Source: Kiritimatiellia bacterium (lineage in GTDB: Bacteria; Verrucomicrobiota; Kiritimatiellia; RFP12; UBA1067). From it: a DNA stretch of 20,457 nt. The DNA lies in NCBI GenBank assembly GCA_017430155.1, contig JAFRNO010000372.1, positions 1-20,457 on the forward strand, in the 5' to 3' direction. Position 1 is the stretch's first letter; every line of letters starts with the position of its first letter. Shown piece after piece: positions 13,666-20,457 of the stretch. The notes below the pieces were generated by a model. The model was not told where the DNA came from and made no database searches. It worked only from the letters and a program-made list of their open reading frames with translations. The position numbers were made by a program, and so were the translations under genes.

Positions 13666-15270
13666 TTAGCATGCCTCCACATCCTCCGTTGCGATCTGTT
13701 CGAGGATCTCCTGCGTGAGCGGCGCCACGCCTGCAAGACGCTGCGCCTGATGCTCGATCACACGCTCAAAGAGGTTGCGTGCGAAGCGGGCGTTGCCGAA
13801 ATCGGAGTCCTTGGTCGCCACAGCCTCGGACAGACGCCGACGCAGGGCCTGTTGCGCGCCAGTCGTGCAGACATACTGGTTGCGTGACGCGAACGAGAGG
13901 AAGATCGCCATCAACTCGTCGGCCGTATAGTCCGGGAACTCGATGAACCGGCTGAAGCGCGACTTCAGGCCAGGGTTCGACGCGATGAACCGCGCCATCT
14001 CGTCCGTGTAGCCGGCCAACACCACGATCAGCCGATCGCGGTCGTCCTCCATGCGCTTGAGAAGCGTGGCGATGGCCTCGCGCCCGAAATCCTCCTTCGA
14101 CTCGTTCACGAGCGTGTACGCCTCGTCCACGAACAGCACGCCGTCGAGCGCGGAATCGACCACCTTGTTCGTCTTCACGGCCGTCTGCCCCACGTATTCG
14201 GCCACGAGTCCGGAACGGTCGGTCTCCACGAGGTGCCCCTTCTTCAGCACGCCCAGGTCGCGGTAGATGCCGGCGAGAATGCGCGCGACGGTCGTCTTGC
14301 CCGTACCGGGATTTCCCGTGAACACGCAATGGTAGGAAATGGGCGCCACCTTCATCCCGTGTCTGCTCCGCTCGGAATTGATCGCGATCAACTGCGCGAG
14401 GGTGCGTACCTGCTCTTTCACGGGAGCGAGGCCGATCAGCTTGTCGAGCTCTTCCTTGGGGGACGGCGGCAACTCGCCCTGCGTGGACAACGGGGCGTTC
14501 CGTTGGGCGATCTCTTCGTACGAAACCGCCTTCGGCAACGCGGCGGCGGCTTGTTTGCCCTGCCGCATGATCTGCGCGAGCCATTCGCTTTCCTTAGGCG
14601 TGATCCGGCCGTCCGCCTTCGCGATAAGCGACGCCCAACGGTAGATCAGCACGGCATACCGCTGCGCGAACTCGGGTTTCGCCACATCGCGCCCGAAGAT
14701 GACGCAGAAAAGCAGATCGTCTTCGTAGCCATCGGTCTTGACACACGAAGCGAACTTCCGAACGACTTCGGCTATGGGCTCAACCATTTGCTTTCGCCAA
14801 ACGGGATTGAGCCAATCATAGACCAGCTGACCGTCACCGAGCCGCATGACCTTTGAATAGGCGATCAGCAGACCTATCAATTCAAGGTTGTTGAAATCTG
14901 AAAGAAAATGTCCCAACCTTTTGTAGCATCTGATCAGATCCTGTGCAACGAAGTAGCTAATTTTCCAGTACCCGAACGGGGAAAGCTGGTGAAGCGTTTC
15001 AACCGCATCCTCTGAAAAATCGTCCCCGAGACTCACGTGGTCAAGTACGTATTGTGCCTGAGGGTCTCTGTCCACCTCATTGAGGAAGGCGTGTATCTGG
15101 CCTGCGACGATCTGGATGTCGCGTAGGTACCTGTCTTCAGGACGACCGTTGCCAATCGGCCTTGCTGATTGAACACGTCGTGAACCAGCTTGCTTGGGCT
15201 CTATCCCTTTTAGACAGAACAGCAGGCCCACGACAAGGGCTATCAGGAGAAATATGATGAAATAGCCCAT
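13666..15270 (-). CDS. Membrane-anchored TerB/CbbX-type AAA+ ATPase
   Basis: This 534-residue protein has one N-terminal transmembrane segment (residues 3-20). A helical region with a TerB-like stretch follows (YRWASLIAKADGRITPKESE, 210-229). The C-terminal AAA+ domain (about 265-530) is of the CbbX/SpoVK type, with Walker A GNPGTGKTT (319-327), pore-loop-like EYVGQT (358-363), Walker B GVLFVDEAYT (377-386), sensor region LAGYTDEM (418-425) and arginine-finger region SRFSRFIEF. All ATPase residues are intact. Relatives remodel partner proteins (Rubisco for CbbX) or act in type VII secretion (EccA); no such partners are nearby. The N-terminal half is visibly less GC-rich than the AAA+ half, a possible sign of mosaic origin. 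It is followed 1 nt later by a secreted beta-helix glycosidase. Confidence 0.85.
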   Translation of the reverse strand: MGYFIIFLLIALVVGLLFCLKGIEPKQAGSRRVQSARPIGNGRPEDRYLRDIQIVAGQIHAFLNEVDRDPQAQYVLDHVSLGDDFSEDAVETLHQLSPFGYWKISYFVAQDLIRCYKRLGHFLSDFNNLELIGLLIAYSKVMRLGDGQLVYDWLNPVWRKQMVEPIAEVVRKFASCVKTDGYEDDLLFCVIFGRDVAKPEFAQRYAVLIYRWASLIAKADGRITPKESEWLAQIMRQGKQAAAALPKAVSYEEIAQRNAPLSTQGELPPSPKEELDKLIGLAPVKEQVRTLAQLIAINSERSRHGMKVAPISYHCVFTGNPGTGKTTVARILAGIYRDLGVLKKGHLVETDRSGLVAEYVGQTAVKTNKVVDSALDGVLFVDEAYTLVNESKEDFGREAIATLLKRMEDDRDRLIVVLAGYTDEMARFIASNPGLKSRFSRFIEFPDYTADELMAIFLSFASRNQYVCTTGAQQALRRRLSEAVATKDSDFGNARFARNLFERVIEHQAQRLAGVAPLTQEILEQIATEDVEAC

Positions 15271-15313
15271 CGTTTCACCGCCTTTCCCTTTCTCCTTTCC
15301 GCAGGCAATACCC

Positions 15314-17140
15314 TTACCGAGAGACGATCGTCAGCCGATCCAGATCGGGCATCCAGGCCGTTGCATTGGAGAGGCGAATCGTGTGCACGCCCGCCGCGAG
15401 CGGCACCGTCACCTTGACCGTTCCGATCTTGCCCCCCGTCCCCGGCGTCGCGACGCGCGTCGCCGCACCGCCGTCGATCGAGAGGTCGAACGCGCGGTCC
15501 TCAGGCGCAGCGTAGTCGAAAGCGAGGACGTACTCGCCCGCCGCGTCGACCTTCACGTCCTTCCAGACGAGATCGTTGGACGCACGGTTGCCGATGTAGC
15601 GCACGTACACGCCGCCCGACGCCTCCTTCATCTGGTCGGGGAAGGCCGTGCCGGCCTTGGTCGCGTCCCACAGCTCCTGATAGTCGGTGAGGAACGCCGT
15701 CTCCGCCTCGTAGACGGTCCGTTGCAGACGCGTCTCGGCGTCGAAACGATAGAACTTCGTCGCATGCGGCGCAACCTTGACCGAAACGTGATCCGTGAAG
15801 CGCCCCACGTCGGCCATCTCCACGAGGTCAAATGCGTCGACCGCCCCGCCGAGGTCGAGTGCGGCCGCGCGGACGGTGAACTCATGTTCTGCGTCTGAAC
15901 CGTTGTAGAGCGCCACGTAGCGCGAGCGGCCGAACTTCTCGCAGGCGTCCTTTACGAGGATGTACGCGTCGCCGTCGCGTGCAACGACGTAGCCCTGGAG
16001 CCCGAGGTCGTTCTGGTTCATCGCGAGGAGGTAGGGGTTCGTGATGAGCGCCTTCGTGGAGGCGGGGATCGTGCGCACGTCGCAACCGATCAGGAGCGGC
16101 GAGGAGAGCATGCACCACATGCCAAAGTGGGTGGTTTCCTCGTCGGGCGTGAGGCCCGTGTCGCCGTGCTTGCCGAAGATCGACTTGACCGCGCCCTTGA
16201 GCTGGCCGACCTCCAACATGTCCATGTCATTGTAGTGGCCCGGACGCGCATAGGCGCTCAGATAGAGGTTCTCGCCGATGAGGTCCTTGACCGACTTCCA
16301 GTTCGCGCGAATGTCCTTCGTCGTGCGCCACGACTCGGCGATGTCGGCCGCCCACGTGCCGGGGAACGCCCAGCGGCAGAGGTTGAGACGCACGTCCGTG
16401 CGTCCCGTCGCCTTGATGGCGTTGGCGATCTCGGTGTAGCGGACCTTCTCGTTGAGCTTGAGCTTGCCGCCGCCGCAGTAGTCCACCTTGATGAAGTCGA
16501 AGCCGAGGTCGTTGAAGTGAAGCTTGCAGTCGGCCGCGTCATGTCCGTAGAGGCCGGCGCCCACGCCGCCCTTGTCCTTGCCGCCCGAGCCGCTGCCGCC
16601 CCACATGCTGCCGCACGTGTCGGCGCCGGCGTCCGAGTAGATGCCGGCCTTCAGTCCGAGCGCATGGATGCCGTCCACGGTCGGCTTCATGCCGTTGGGG
16701 AAGCGCTGCGGGTGGAAGCGGAGGATGCCGTCCTCGCCGTGTCCCCAGAAGAAGCCGTCGTCGATGTTGACGTAGGTGTAGCCGGCGGCCTTCAACCCGT
16801 TCGTCGCCATCGCGCGGGCGGTTTCGAGGATGATCGTCTCGGAGATGTCGACGCCGAAGGTGTTCCAGCTCGACCAGCCCATGAGCGGACGGAGTTTTGG
16901 ATCGCGCGCGGGCGGGATCTTCGCCGCGTCCAGCAACTGCGCCGCGCGCGCGGCCACCTCGTCGCGGCTCGCGCCCTCCAGGCGGCACAGGTTCACGTAC
17001 GCCTTGCCTGCGGCGAGGTCGATGCGGATGCGCTTGTCGCACTTCGGGCATTCCCGGAACTCGACGCGGGAATCCGCGGCGTGTGCAACCGCCGCCACCG
17101 CGGCGGCGAGAAACATGAGATTGGCCATTCGTTTCATCAT
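15314..17140 (-). CDS. Secreted GH27 alpha-galactosidase with N-terminal Cys-rich segment and C-terminal CBM-like domain
   Basis: This 608-residue protein has a signal peptide (ending AVAHAA, about residue 22). Residues 28-52 hold a zinc-ribbon-like ECPKCDKR...NLC segment. The GH27 TIM barrel begins at LMGWSSWNTFGVDI (86-99), with YVNIDDGF (123-130), the nucleophile in FIKVDYCGGG (Asp220) and the acid/base in PGHYNDMDMLEVG (Asp307). It releases terminal alpha-galactose (some relatives release alpha-GalNAc or beta-arabinopyranose). A Gly-rich insert (GGSGSGGKDKGGVGAGLYGH, 181-200) interrupts the barrel. Residues about 470-608 form a CBM35-like beta-sandwich (YEAE at the start, LDRLTIV at the end). 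AAGGA precedes the tandem ATG ATG; the second (17137) would give MKRM, as in two other genes here. It has its own promoter immediately after the upstream gene's stop. Confidence 0.93.
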   Translation of the reverse strand: MMKRMANLMFLAAAVAAVAHAADSRVEFRECPKCDKRIRIDLAAGKAYVNLCRLEGASRDEVAARAAQLLDAAKIPPARDPKLRPLMGWSSWNTFGVDISETIILETARAMATNGLKAAGYTYVNIDDGFFWGHGEDGILRFHPQRFPNGMKPTVDGIHALGLKAGIYSDAGADTCGSMWGGSGSGGKDKGGVGAGLYGHDAADCKLHFNDLGFDFIKVDYCGGGKLKLNEKVRYTEIANAIKATGRTDVRLNLCRWAFPGTWAADIAESWRTTKDIRANWKSVKDLIGENLYLSAYARPGHYNDMDMLEVGQLKGAVKSIFGKHGDTGLTPDEETTHFGMWCMLSSPLLIGCDVRTIPASTKALITNPYLLAMNQNDLGLQGYVVARDGDAYILVKDACEKFGRSRYVALYNGSDAEHEFTVRAAALDLGGAVDAFDLVEMADVGRFTDHVSVKVAPHATKFYRFDAETRLQRTVYEAETAFLTDYQELWDATKAGTAFPDQMKEASGGVYVRYIGNRASNDLVWKDVKVDAAGEYVLAFDYAAPEDRAFDLSIDGGAATRVATPGTGGKIGTVKVTVPLAAGVHTIRLSNATAWMPDLDRLTIVSR

Positions 17141-17164
17141 GCGTGTCCTTTTTGTACGGGGATT

Positions 17165-17173
17165 AGTATACCA
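17165..17173 (-). promoter_or_regulatory. Extended -10 promoter of the GH27 gene
   Basis: The minus strand reads TGGTATACT, with no good -35. It begins just beyond the stop of the upstream secreted-protein gene (17180-17182). The predicted leader is about 18-21 nt and includes AAGGA. Confidence 0.6.
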
Positions 17174-17179
17174 TACCCA

Positions 17180-18814
17180 TTACCGATGAGAATCAGGAAG
17201 GGACAGATCGAAGTAAATGTTGCCGGCGCGGGGACGGAAGGTGAAGCCGCTTGGGGTTGGAGCGACATCGGCGCGACAGCCCATTTCGTAGCGGAAGCCT
17301 TGGAACGCAAACGACAGCTGGTCGCCGTGCAGGTTTGTCGTCTGGCGGAACGCGGGCGCGTAGTCCGCAGTCAGCGTGGCACCTTCCACGCGGATGCCGC
17401 GCTCGTCGAAGACGACCTTCGCCGTCGAGCCGTCCGCGCGCGTCGCGACGACGGCGAGCGTGTCGCCTGCGCCGACCGCGGGATCGAGGCGCTTGAAGTC
17501 GCCGTCAAAGGACATGACGCCGGAGACGCCGTTCGTCCGGAAGAGGAACTCGTCGACCACCGGCGGCGTGAAGTAGTTCGCCTGCCAACCCGTGCAGACC
17601 TTGTCGAGGAACGGCTCCTCGAACGCGTCGCTCATCTTGTGGATGTCGCGGAAGTAGAGCCAGTTGCCGTCGCGGAAGAGATTCGCGCGGTAGAAGCAGC
17701 TGTTGTACCAGATGCTGTTGCGGTCGGCGCCGGACCAGTCTTCGAGGGCGACTTGCGTCTGCGGACAGTTCTGCGGATGGTCGGCCTTGAAGCGGCGGGC
17801 GGTCTCGCCCATCGTCTCCACGGCGAGTGTGCCGGCGTCGCGCGCGGCGGCGATGCGTTCGCACTGGTAGGGCAGGCCCTGCTTGATCTTCGCCCAGCCG
17901 AAGCTGTTCTCCTGTCCGGTCTGCATGTAGGAGAGGTTGAGCAGGCCGGGCGCGGAGGTGTAGACGCGGAAGTACCAGTCGACGATCGACTTCACGTTGC
18001 CGCCGGCCCAAACGGGCTCAAGGGTGGGGCAGCCGCTCTTGAACGGATAGTCGGGGAAGCGTTTCTTCGGGTTCGCGTAGTTGTAGATCGGGTCGGGCGT
18101 GAGCATCTTGAAGACCGGCGCCTGCACGGCGTTGGACATGTCGACGGCGGCGGAGAGCATGTTGCGGCGCGAGGGGTAGTACGCGCCGTTCGAGTAGCCG
18201 CCGCGCAGGCCGTAGGCGTCCGTGTTGTCCTGCTCGCGGCAGATGCAGAAGCCGTCCACGCCGTAAGTTTTGACCATGTAGTCCATCGACCAGGCGTCGA
18301 GCAGCCACGAGCCCACGCTCTTCGGATAGTATCCGAAGTCCGCCTTGAACCGAGCGAAAGCCGCGTCGATGAGCGCCTTCCGCTCGGCGTGCGTGTAGGC
18401 CATCAGGAAGCCGGGGTTGATGAACCAGTCCCAGTCCCACGAGGGGGCGTGTTTCGGACGCCACGGAAGGCCGGCCGCCTCGTTGAGCGGACGCGACATC
18501 TCGAACCACAGGCCGAACTCCGTCAGCGCCGGATCCGACTTCGCAGCCTCCGCGCGCAGCTCCGGGTCGATCAGCGCGTCGTACTGGAAGAGGATCGTGT
18601 TCTTGAGCTTGTACTTGCGGTTGAGCGCCACCTCCTCGCGCAGCGCCTCCGCGTACCAGGCGCGCGGCTGGCGGGGATCGAGCGCACGCACGAAGTTCAC
18701 GACGTTCATCACGGCGCGCGGCGCCTTTGTGGAAGGACGCTCAGCGGCCACGCACGCGCCATTCGAAACCAGCGTTGCGAGACAGGCGACTCCCGCCATC
18801 AAGAACATTCGCAT
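17180..18814 (-). CDS. Secreted protein of uncertain function (possibly DUF3863/DUF3864-like), glycan locus
   Basis: This 544-residue protein has a signal peptide (about residues 1-24). Conserved-looking segments are NVVNFVRALDPRQP, NTILFQYDALIDPELRAEAA, WDWDWFINPGFLMAYTHAER, FKADFGYYPKSVGSWLLDAW and REQDNTDAYGLRGGYSNGAY. The FGYYPKSVGSW and Gly-Gly-Tyr-rich patterns recall Bacteroidota proteins annotated DUF3863/DUF3864, whose fold and activity I cannot state. The layout suggests a TIM-barrel-like or deacetylase-like N-terminal half and a beta-rich C-terminus (about 420-544). It has many Trp, Tyr and Asp residues, as in carbohydrate enzymes. The ATG at 18814 is chosen over a GTG at 18823 because AGGAGG lies 8 nt upstream of it. 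It starts 12 nt after the pectate-lyase-like gene and is probably co-transcribed with it. Confidence 0.65.
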   Translation of the reverse strand: MRMFLMAGVACLATLVSNGACVAAERPSTKAPRAVMNVVNFVRALDPRQPRAWYAEALREEVALNRKYKLKNTILFQYDALIDPELRAEAAKSDPALTEFGLWFEMSRPLNEAAGLPWRPKHAPSWDWDWFINPGFLMAYTHAERKALIDAAFARFKADFGYYPKSVGSWLLDAWSMDYMVKTYGVDGFCICREQDNTDAYGLRGGYSNGAYYPSRRNMLSAAVDMSNAVQAPVFKMLTPDPIYNYANPKKRFPDYPFKSGCPTLEPVWAGGNVKSIVDWYFRVYTSAPGLLNLSYMQTGQENSFGWAKIKQGLPYQCERIAAARDAGTLAVETMGETARRFKADHPQNCPQTQVALEDWSGADRNSIWYNSCFYRANLFRDGNWLYFRDIHKMSDAFEEPFLDKVCTGWQANYFTPPVVDEFLFRTNGVSGVMSFDGDFKRLDPAVGAGDTLAVVATRADGSTAKVVFDERGIRVEGATLTADYAPAFRQTTNLHGDQLSFAFQGFRYEMGCRADVAPTPSGFTFRPRAGNIYFDLSLPDSHR

Positions 18815-18826
18815 CGTTCCCACCTC

Positions 18827-19978
18827 CTACTGTTGTTTGGGCATTTTGGGGAAGCGCGTAATCGTGAAGTTCTTCGCGCCGACGACCGGGAACTGTCCGT
18901 CGCCCCACGGCTGGTGCCACACGAGCGAGCCGCGCAGGCGGTTCTCGGGATCCTGCACGCCCGTCACGAGTTCCGACACCTTCGGCAGCAGGCCGCGCCC
19001 GCTCTCGAAGTTCACCGAGCCGACGATCACGTTGCACGGCGCGCGGGCGTGTCCGAAAAGGTTCGTCGTCGTGGTGGAGAGGATCACGCGGTTGTGCTGC
19101 GCCACCACGTGGTTGATGACGGAGAGGTGCGTGGCGTCGTGGAACACGATCCCCTCCTCGCAGTTGTGGACGTAGAGGTAGTCGGCCACGACGTGCTCGC
19201 CGAGCACGAGTCCGTAGCGGAATCCCTGCACGGCCACGTTGCTCAGCACCTGGTTGTCGTTCTGGTCGCCGGACATCATCAGCCCCACGGTGTGGCAGGG
19301 GTTCGGCTGGAGCGATTTCTTGAGGATCGTGTCGCCCACGTTGTCGTCAAGGCAGAACTGCGAGTCGCGCACGATCGCGCGGGAGCTGTTCTGCAGGTTC
19401 ACGCATCCGCCCTTCGGGTACATCGTCTCCTTGTCGAGGTGCGCGCGGAATTCAAGGTTCGCGATGGACACCTGCGCAATCGAGAACTTGCCCTTGCAGG
19501 AATTTCCCTGCACCGTCGAGAGGATCGTCCACGGGCGGGCCGTCGGGGCGTGCTCCTCGGGCGGCGTCCAGTCCGAGAAGAGGCACGTGTTCGGCATCCT
19601 CATCTCCCCGAAGCGCGTCGGCCTGAAGTTGGACTTCACGGACTCCGGCGGACGCACCTGGTAGGAGTAGAGCAGCTTGCACGGCATCTCGCCCTCAAAC
19701 GCGATGTTAAGCCCCGGGACGGGCGGGATGACGAGCTGGCCGCGGCAGGGCTTCCCCTCAACGAACTCCCGCCCCGGTCCCGCGATGCGGTAGCCCTTCG
19801 GGGAGTAGGGGACGACGATCTTGCCCGCGCCCTGCGCGGCCACCGCGTCGATGGCCGCCTGGAACGCGGCCGTGTCGTCCGTCACGCCGTCGCCCTTCGC
19901 GCCGAAATCGCGTACGTTCACGGCGCCGCCCGCCCCCAGCGCGAACGCCACCGCCATGCAAACCGTCATTCTCTTCAT
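18827..19978 (-). CDS. Secreted pectate-lyase-superfamily beta-helix protein
   Basis: This 383-residue protein has a short signal peptide (MKRMTVCMAVAFALGAGGA). It then has the hallmark N-terminal motif VNVRDFGAKGDGVTDDTAAF, followed by QAAIDAVAAQGAGKIVVPYS, of the pectate_lyase_3 type (Pfam PF12708), also found in phage tailspikes and polygalacturonases. Later beta-helix rungs include CVNLQNSSRAIVRDSQFCLD, MMSGDQNDNQVLSNVAVQGF, RYGLVLGEHVVADYLYVHNC and EEGIVFHDATHLSVINHVVA. Cysteines are frequent for a secreted protein. The catalytic class (lyase or hydrolase) cannot be read from the sequence. GGAGG lies 7 nt before the ATG, and an extended -10 precedes it. It is the first gene of the group that leads to the alpha-galactosidase. 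Confidence 0.85.
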   Translation of the reverse strand: MKRMTVCMAVAFALGAGGAVNVRDFGAKGDGVTDDTAAFQAAIDAVAAQGAGKIVVPYSPKGYRIAGPGREFVEGKPCRGQLVIPPVPGLNIAFEGEMPCKLLYSYQVRPPESVKSNFRPTRFGEMRMPNTCLFSDWTPPEEHAPTARPWTILSTVQGNSCKGKFSIAQVSIANLEFRAHLDKETMYPKGGCVNLQNSSRAIVRDSQFCLDDNVGDTILKKSLQPNPCHTVGLMMSGDQNDNQVLSNVAVQGFRYGLVLGEHVVADYLYVHNCEEGIVFHDATHLSVINHVVAQHNRVILSTTTTNLFGHARAPCNVIVGSVNFESGRGLLPKVSELVTGVQDPENRLRGSLVWHQPWGDGQFPVVGAKNFTITRFPKMPKQQ

Positions 19979-20003
19979 CTTTTGCCTCCGTTGTCGGACA
20001 CAC

Positions 20004-20012
20004 AGTATACCA
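20004..20012 (-). promoter_or_regulatory. Extended -10 promoter of the pectate-lyase-like gene
   Basis: The minus strand reads TGGTATACT. The predicted leader is about 20 nt with GGAGG. A short inverted repeat (TGCTC-C-GAGCA) sits just upstream, where a -35 would be expected. No consensus -35 is present at normal spacing. Confidence 0.6.
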
Positions 20013-20054
20013 CATCTGCTCCGAGCAAGACCTCGCCAGCCTTAAGTGACTCCA

Positions 20055-20444
20055 TCAACATATTGTACGGACGCCGTACCGGGGAAAGTTGCCGTCAGAG
20101 GTTACCACGGTAAAATTGTTGGCAAGCGCTGTGGCAATTATGAAACGATCCGCAGGATCTTTATGCAACCACGGCAATTCCGCAGCTTTCAACATGTCAT
20201 CTGATGACAATTTTAGGACATCAATGTCATACAGCCGCACAACCGCATTGAACCATTCCCTTGCCGTACAAGGCAATACGATCTTTCCTTTGGACACCTT
20301 TACCGCGATCTCCCATGCCGACACTGGCGAGACACAAACCATCAGCGCATCCGAAATGGCAGATCGGGCGGCCTTCGACAGGTTGCGGCTTCCGGACGCT
20401 AGCCACAGCAGGGCACAAGTGTCAAGCAGCAACGTCTCAGTCAT
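20055..20444 (-). CDS. vapC: PIN-domain ribonuclease toxin, VapC family
   Basis: This 129-residue protein has all four PIN acidic positions: LLLDTCALLWL (Asp8), VSAWEIAVK (Glu45), DPADRFIIATAL (Asp99) and VVTSDGNF (Asp117). Its pattern matches the common VapC/COG3744 group, metal-dependent RNases that cleave tRNA or mRNA and are neutralised by a cognate antitoxin. The ATG is preceded by GGGAGG. The antitoxin should lie directly upstream beyond the window end; one frame at the edge reads WEAMND-stop and would overlap the toxin start, but this is too short to call. GC content is lower than in the enzyme genes. It lies downstream of nothing visible and is separated from the pectate-lyase-like promoter by a short gap. 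Confidence 0.88.
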   Translation of the reverse strand: MTETLLLDTCALLWLASGSRNLSKAARSAISDALMVCVSPVSAWEIAVKVSKGKIVLPCTAREWFNAVVRLYDIDVLKLSSDDMLKAAELPWLHKDPADRFIIATALANNFTVVTSDGNFPRYGVRTIC

Positions 20445-20457
20445 TCATCGCCTCCCA

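Noticed and set aside
18815..18823. GTG start for the secreted unknown protein
   Set aside because: The AGGAGG ribosome site would touch the GTG; the ATG at 18814 has ideal spacing.
16127..20113. 1328-residue plus-strand open frame across the GH27 region
   Set aside because: It runs opposite three well-supported minus-strand genes and their promoters, has no domain signature, and is another GC-driven shadow.
20437..20457. Last codons of a VapB-type antitoxin at the window end
   Set aside because: One frame reads WEAMND-stop and overlaps the toxin start, but two other frames also end here and seven codons are not enough to identify a gene.

Overview
The window reads as a stretch of a GC-rich chromosome from a bacterium specialised in complex glycans. 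The PVC group (Kiritimatiellota, Lentisphaerota or Verrucomicrobiota) is the best guess. That guess rests on the mix of secreted carbohydrate-active proteins, a XylR/AraC-type sugar regulator, a Tat-exported Gfo/Idh/MocA oxidoreductase, DNRLRE-type binding modules, and the lack of any SusC/SusD pair. No rRNA, tRNA, CRISPR array, phage gene or transposase is visible. The taxonomic call is inference.

Layout, left to right; almost everything is on the minus strand. (1) 1-1017: panB with its own near-leaderless promoter, followed by the start of a sugar-type solute-binding protein cut by the window edge. (2) 1064-5816: a tiny secreted protein made of 21-residue tandem repeats, a secreted (alpha/alpha)6-type protein carrying two in-frame 55-bp double-hairpin elements, and a very large secreted protein with four DNRLRE/CBM96-like modules. 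(3) 5962-7155, plus strand: a XylR-like regulator transcribed divergently from the DNRLRE gene, with a leaderless sigma70-type promoter. (4) 7174-8187: a DUF6922/AbiEii-like toxin-antitoxin pair, visibly lower in GC, lying between a 3' fragment of an acyltransferase gene and the intact acyltransferase gene. (5) 8190-11496: a Tat-signal oxidoreductase, a secreted endonuclease/exonuclease/phosphatase-fold enzyme and a membrane DUF5009/HGSNAT-like acyltransferase, apparently one operon. (6) 11598-15270: a membrane-anchored TerB plus CbbX/SpoVK-like AAA+ protein, with a secreted beta-helix glycosidase starting 1 nt after its stop. (7) 15314-19978: a pectate-lyase-fold protein, a secreted family of unknown function and a GH27 alpha-galactosidase. 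(8) 20055-20444: a VapC PIN toxin whose antitoxin lies beyond the window.

How they work together (inference): the secreted proteins would bind and trim an alpha-galactose-containing, pectin-like or host-type glycan. The XylR-like protein is placed to sense a released sugar and control at least the DNRLRE/(alpha/alpha)6 pair. The Gfo/Idh/MocA enzyme and the acyltransferase could modify or transfer released sugars. The solute-binding protein at the left edge may belong to an uptake system, but it is separated from the enzymes by panB.

The most unusual signals are structural. Two 55-bp elements share one two-hairpin fold but have different sequences, and both are read through in frame in the same gene. 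A paralogue remnant flanks the toxin-antitoxin cassette. Six promoters share an extended -10 (TGnTATAMT or close to it) without a convincing -35, and several of the window's promoters appear to give leaderless or nearly leaderless mRNAs. I found no convincing intrinsic terminator and no gene-free stretch over 300 bases.
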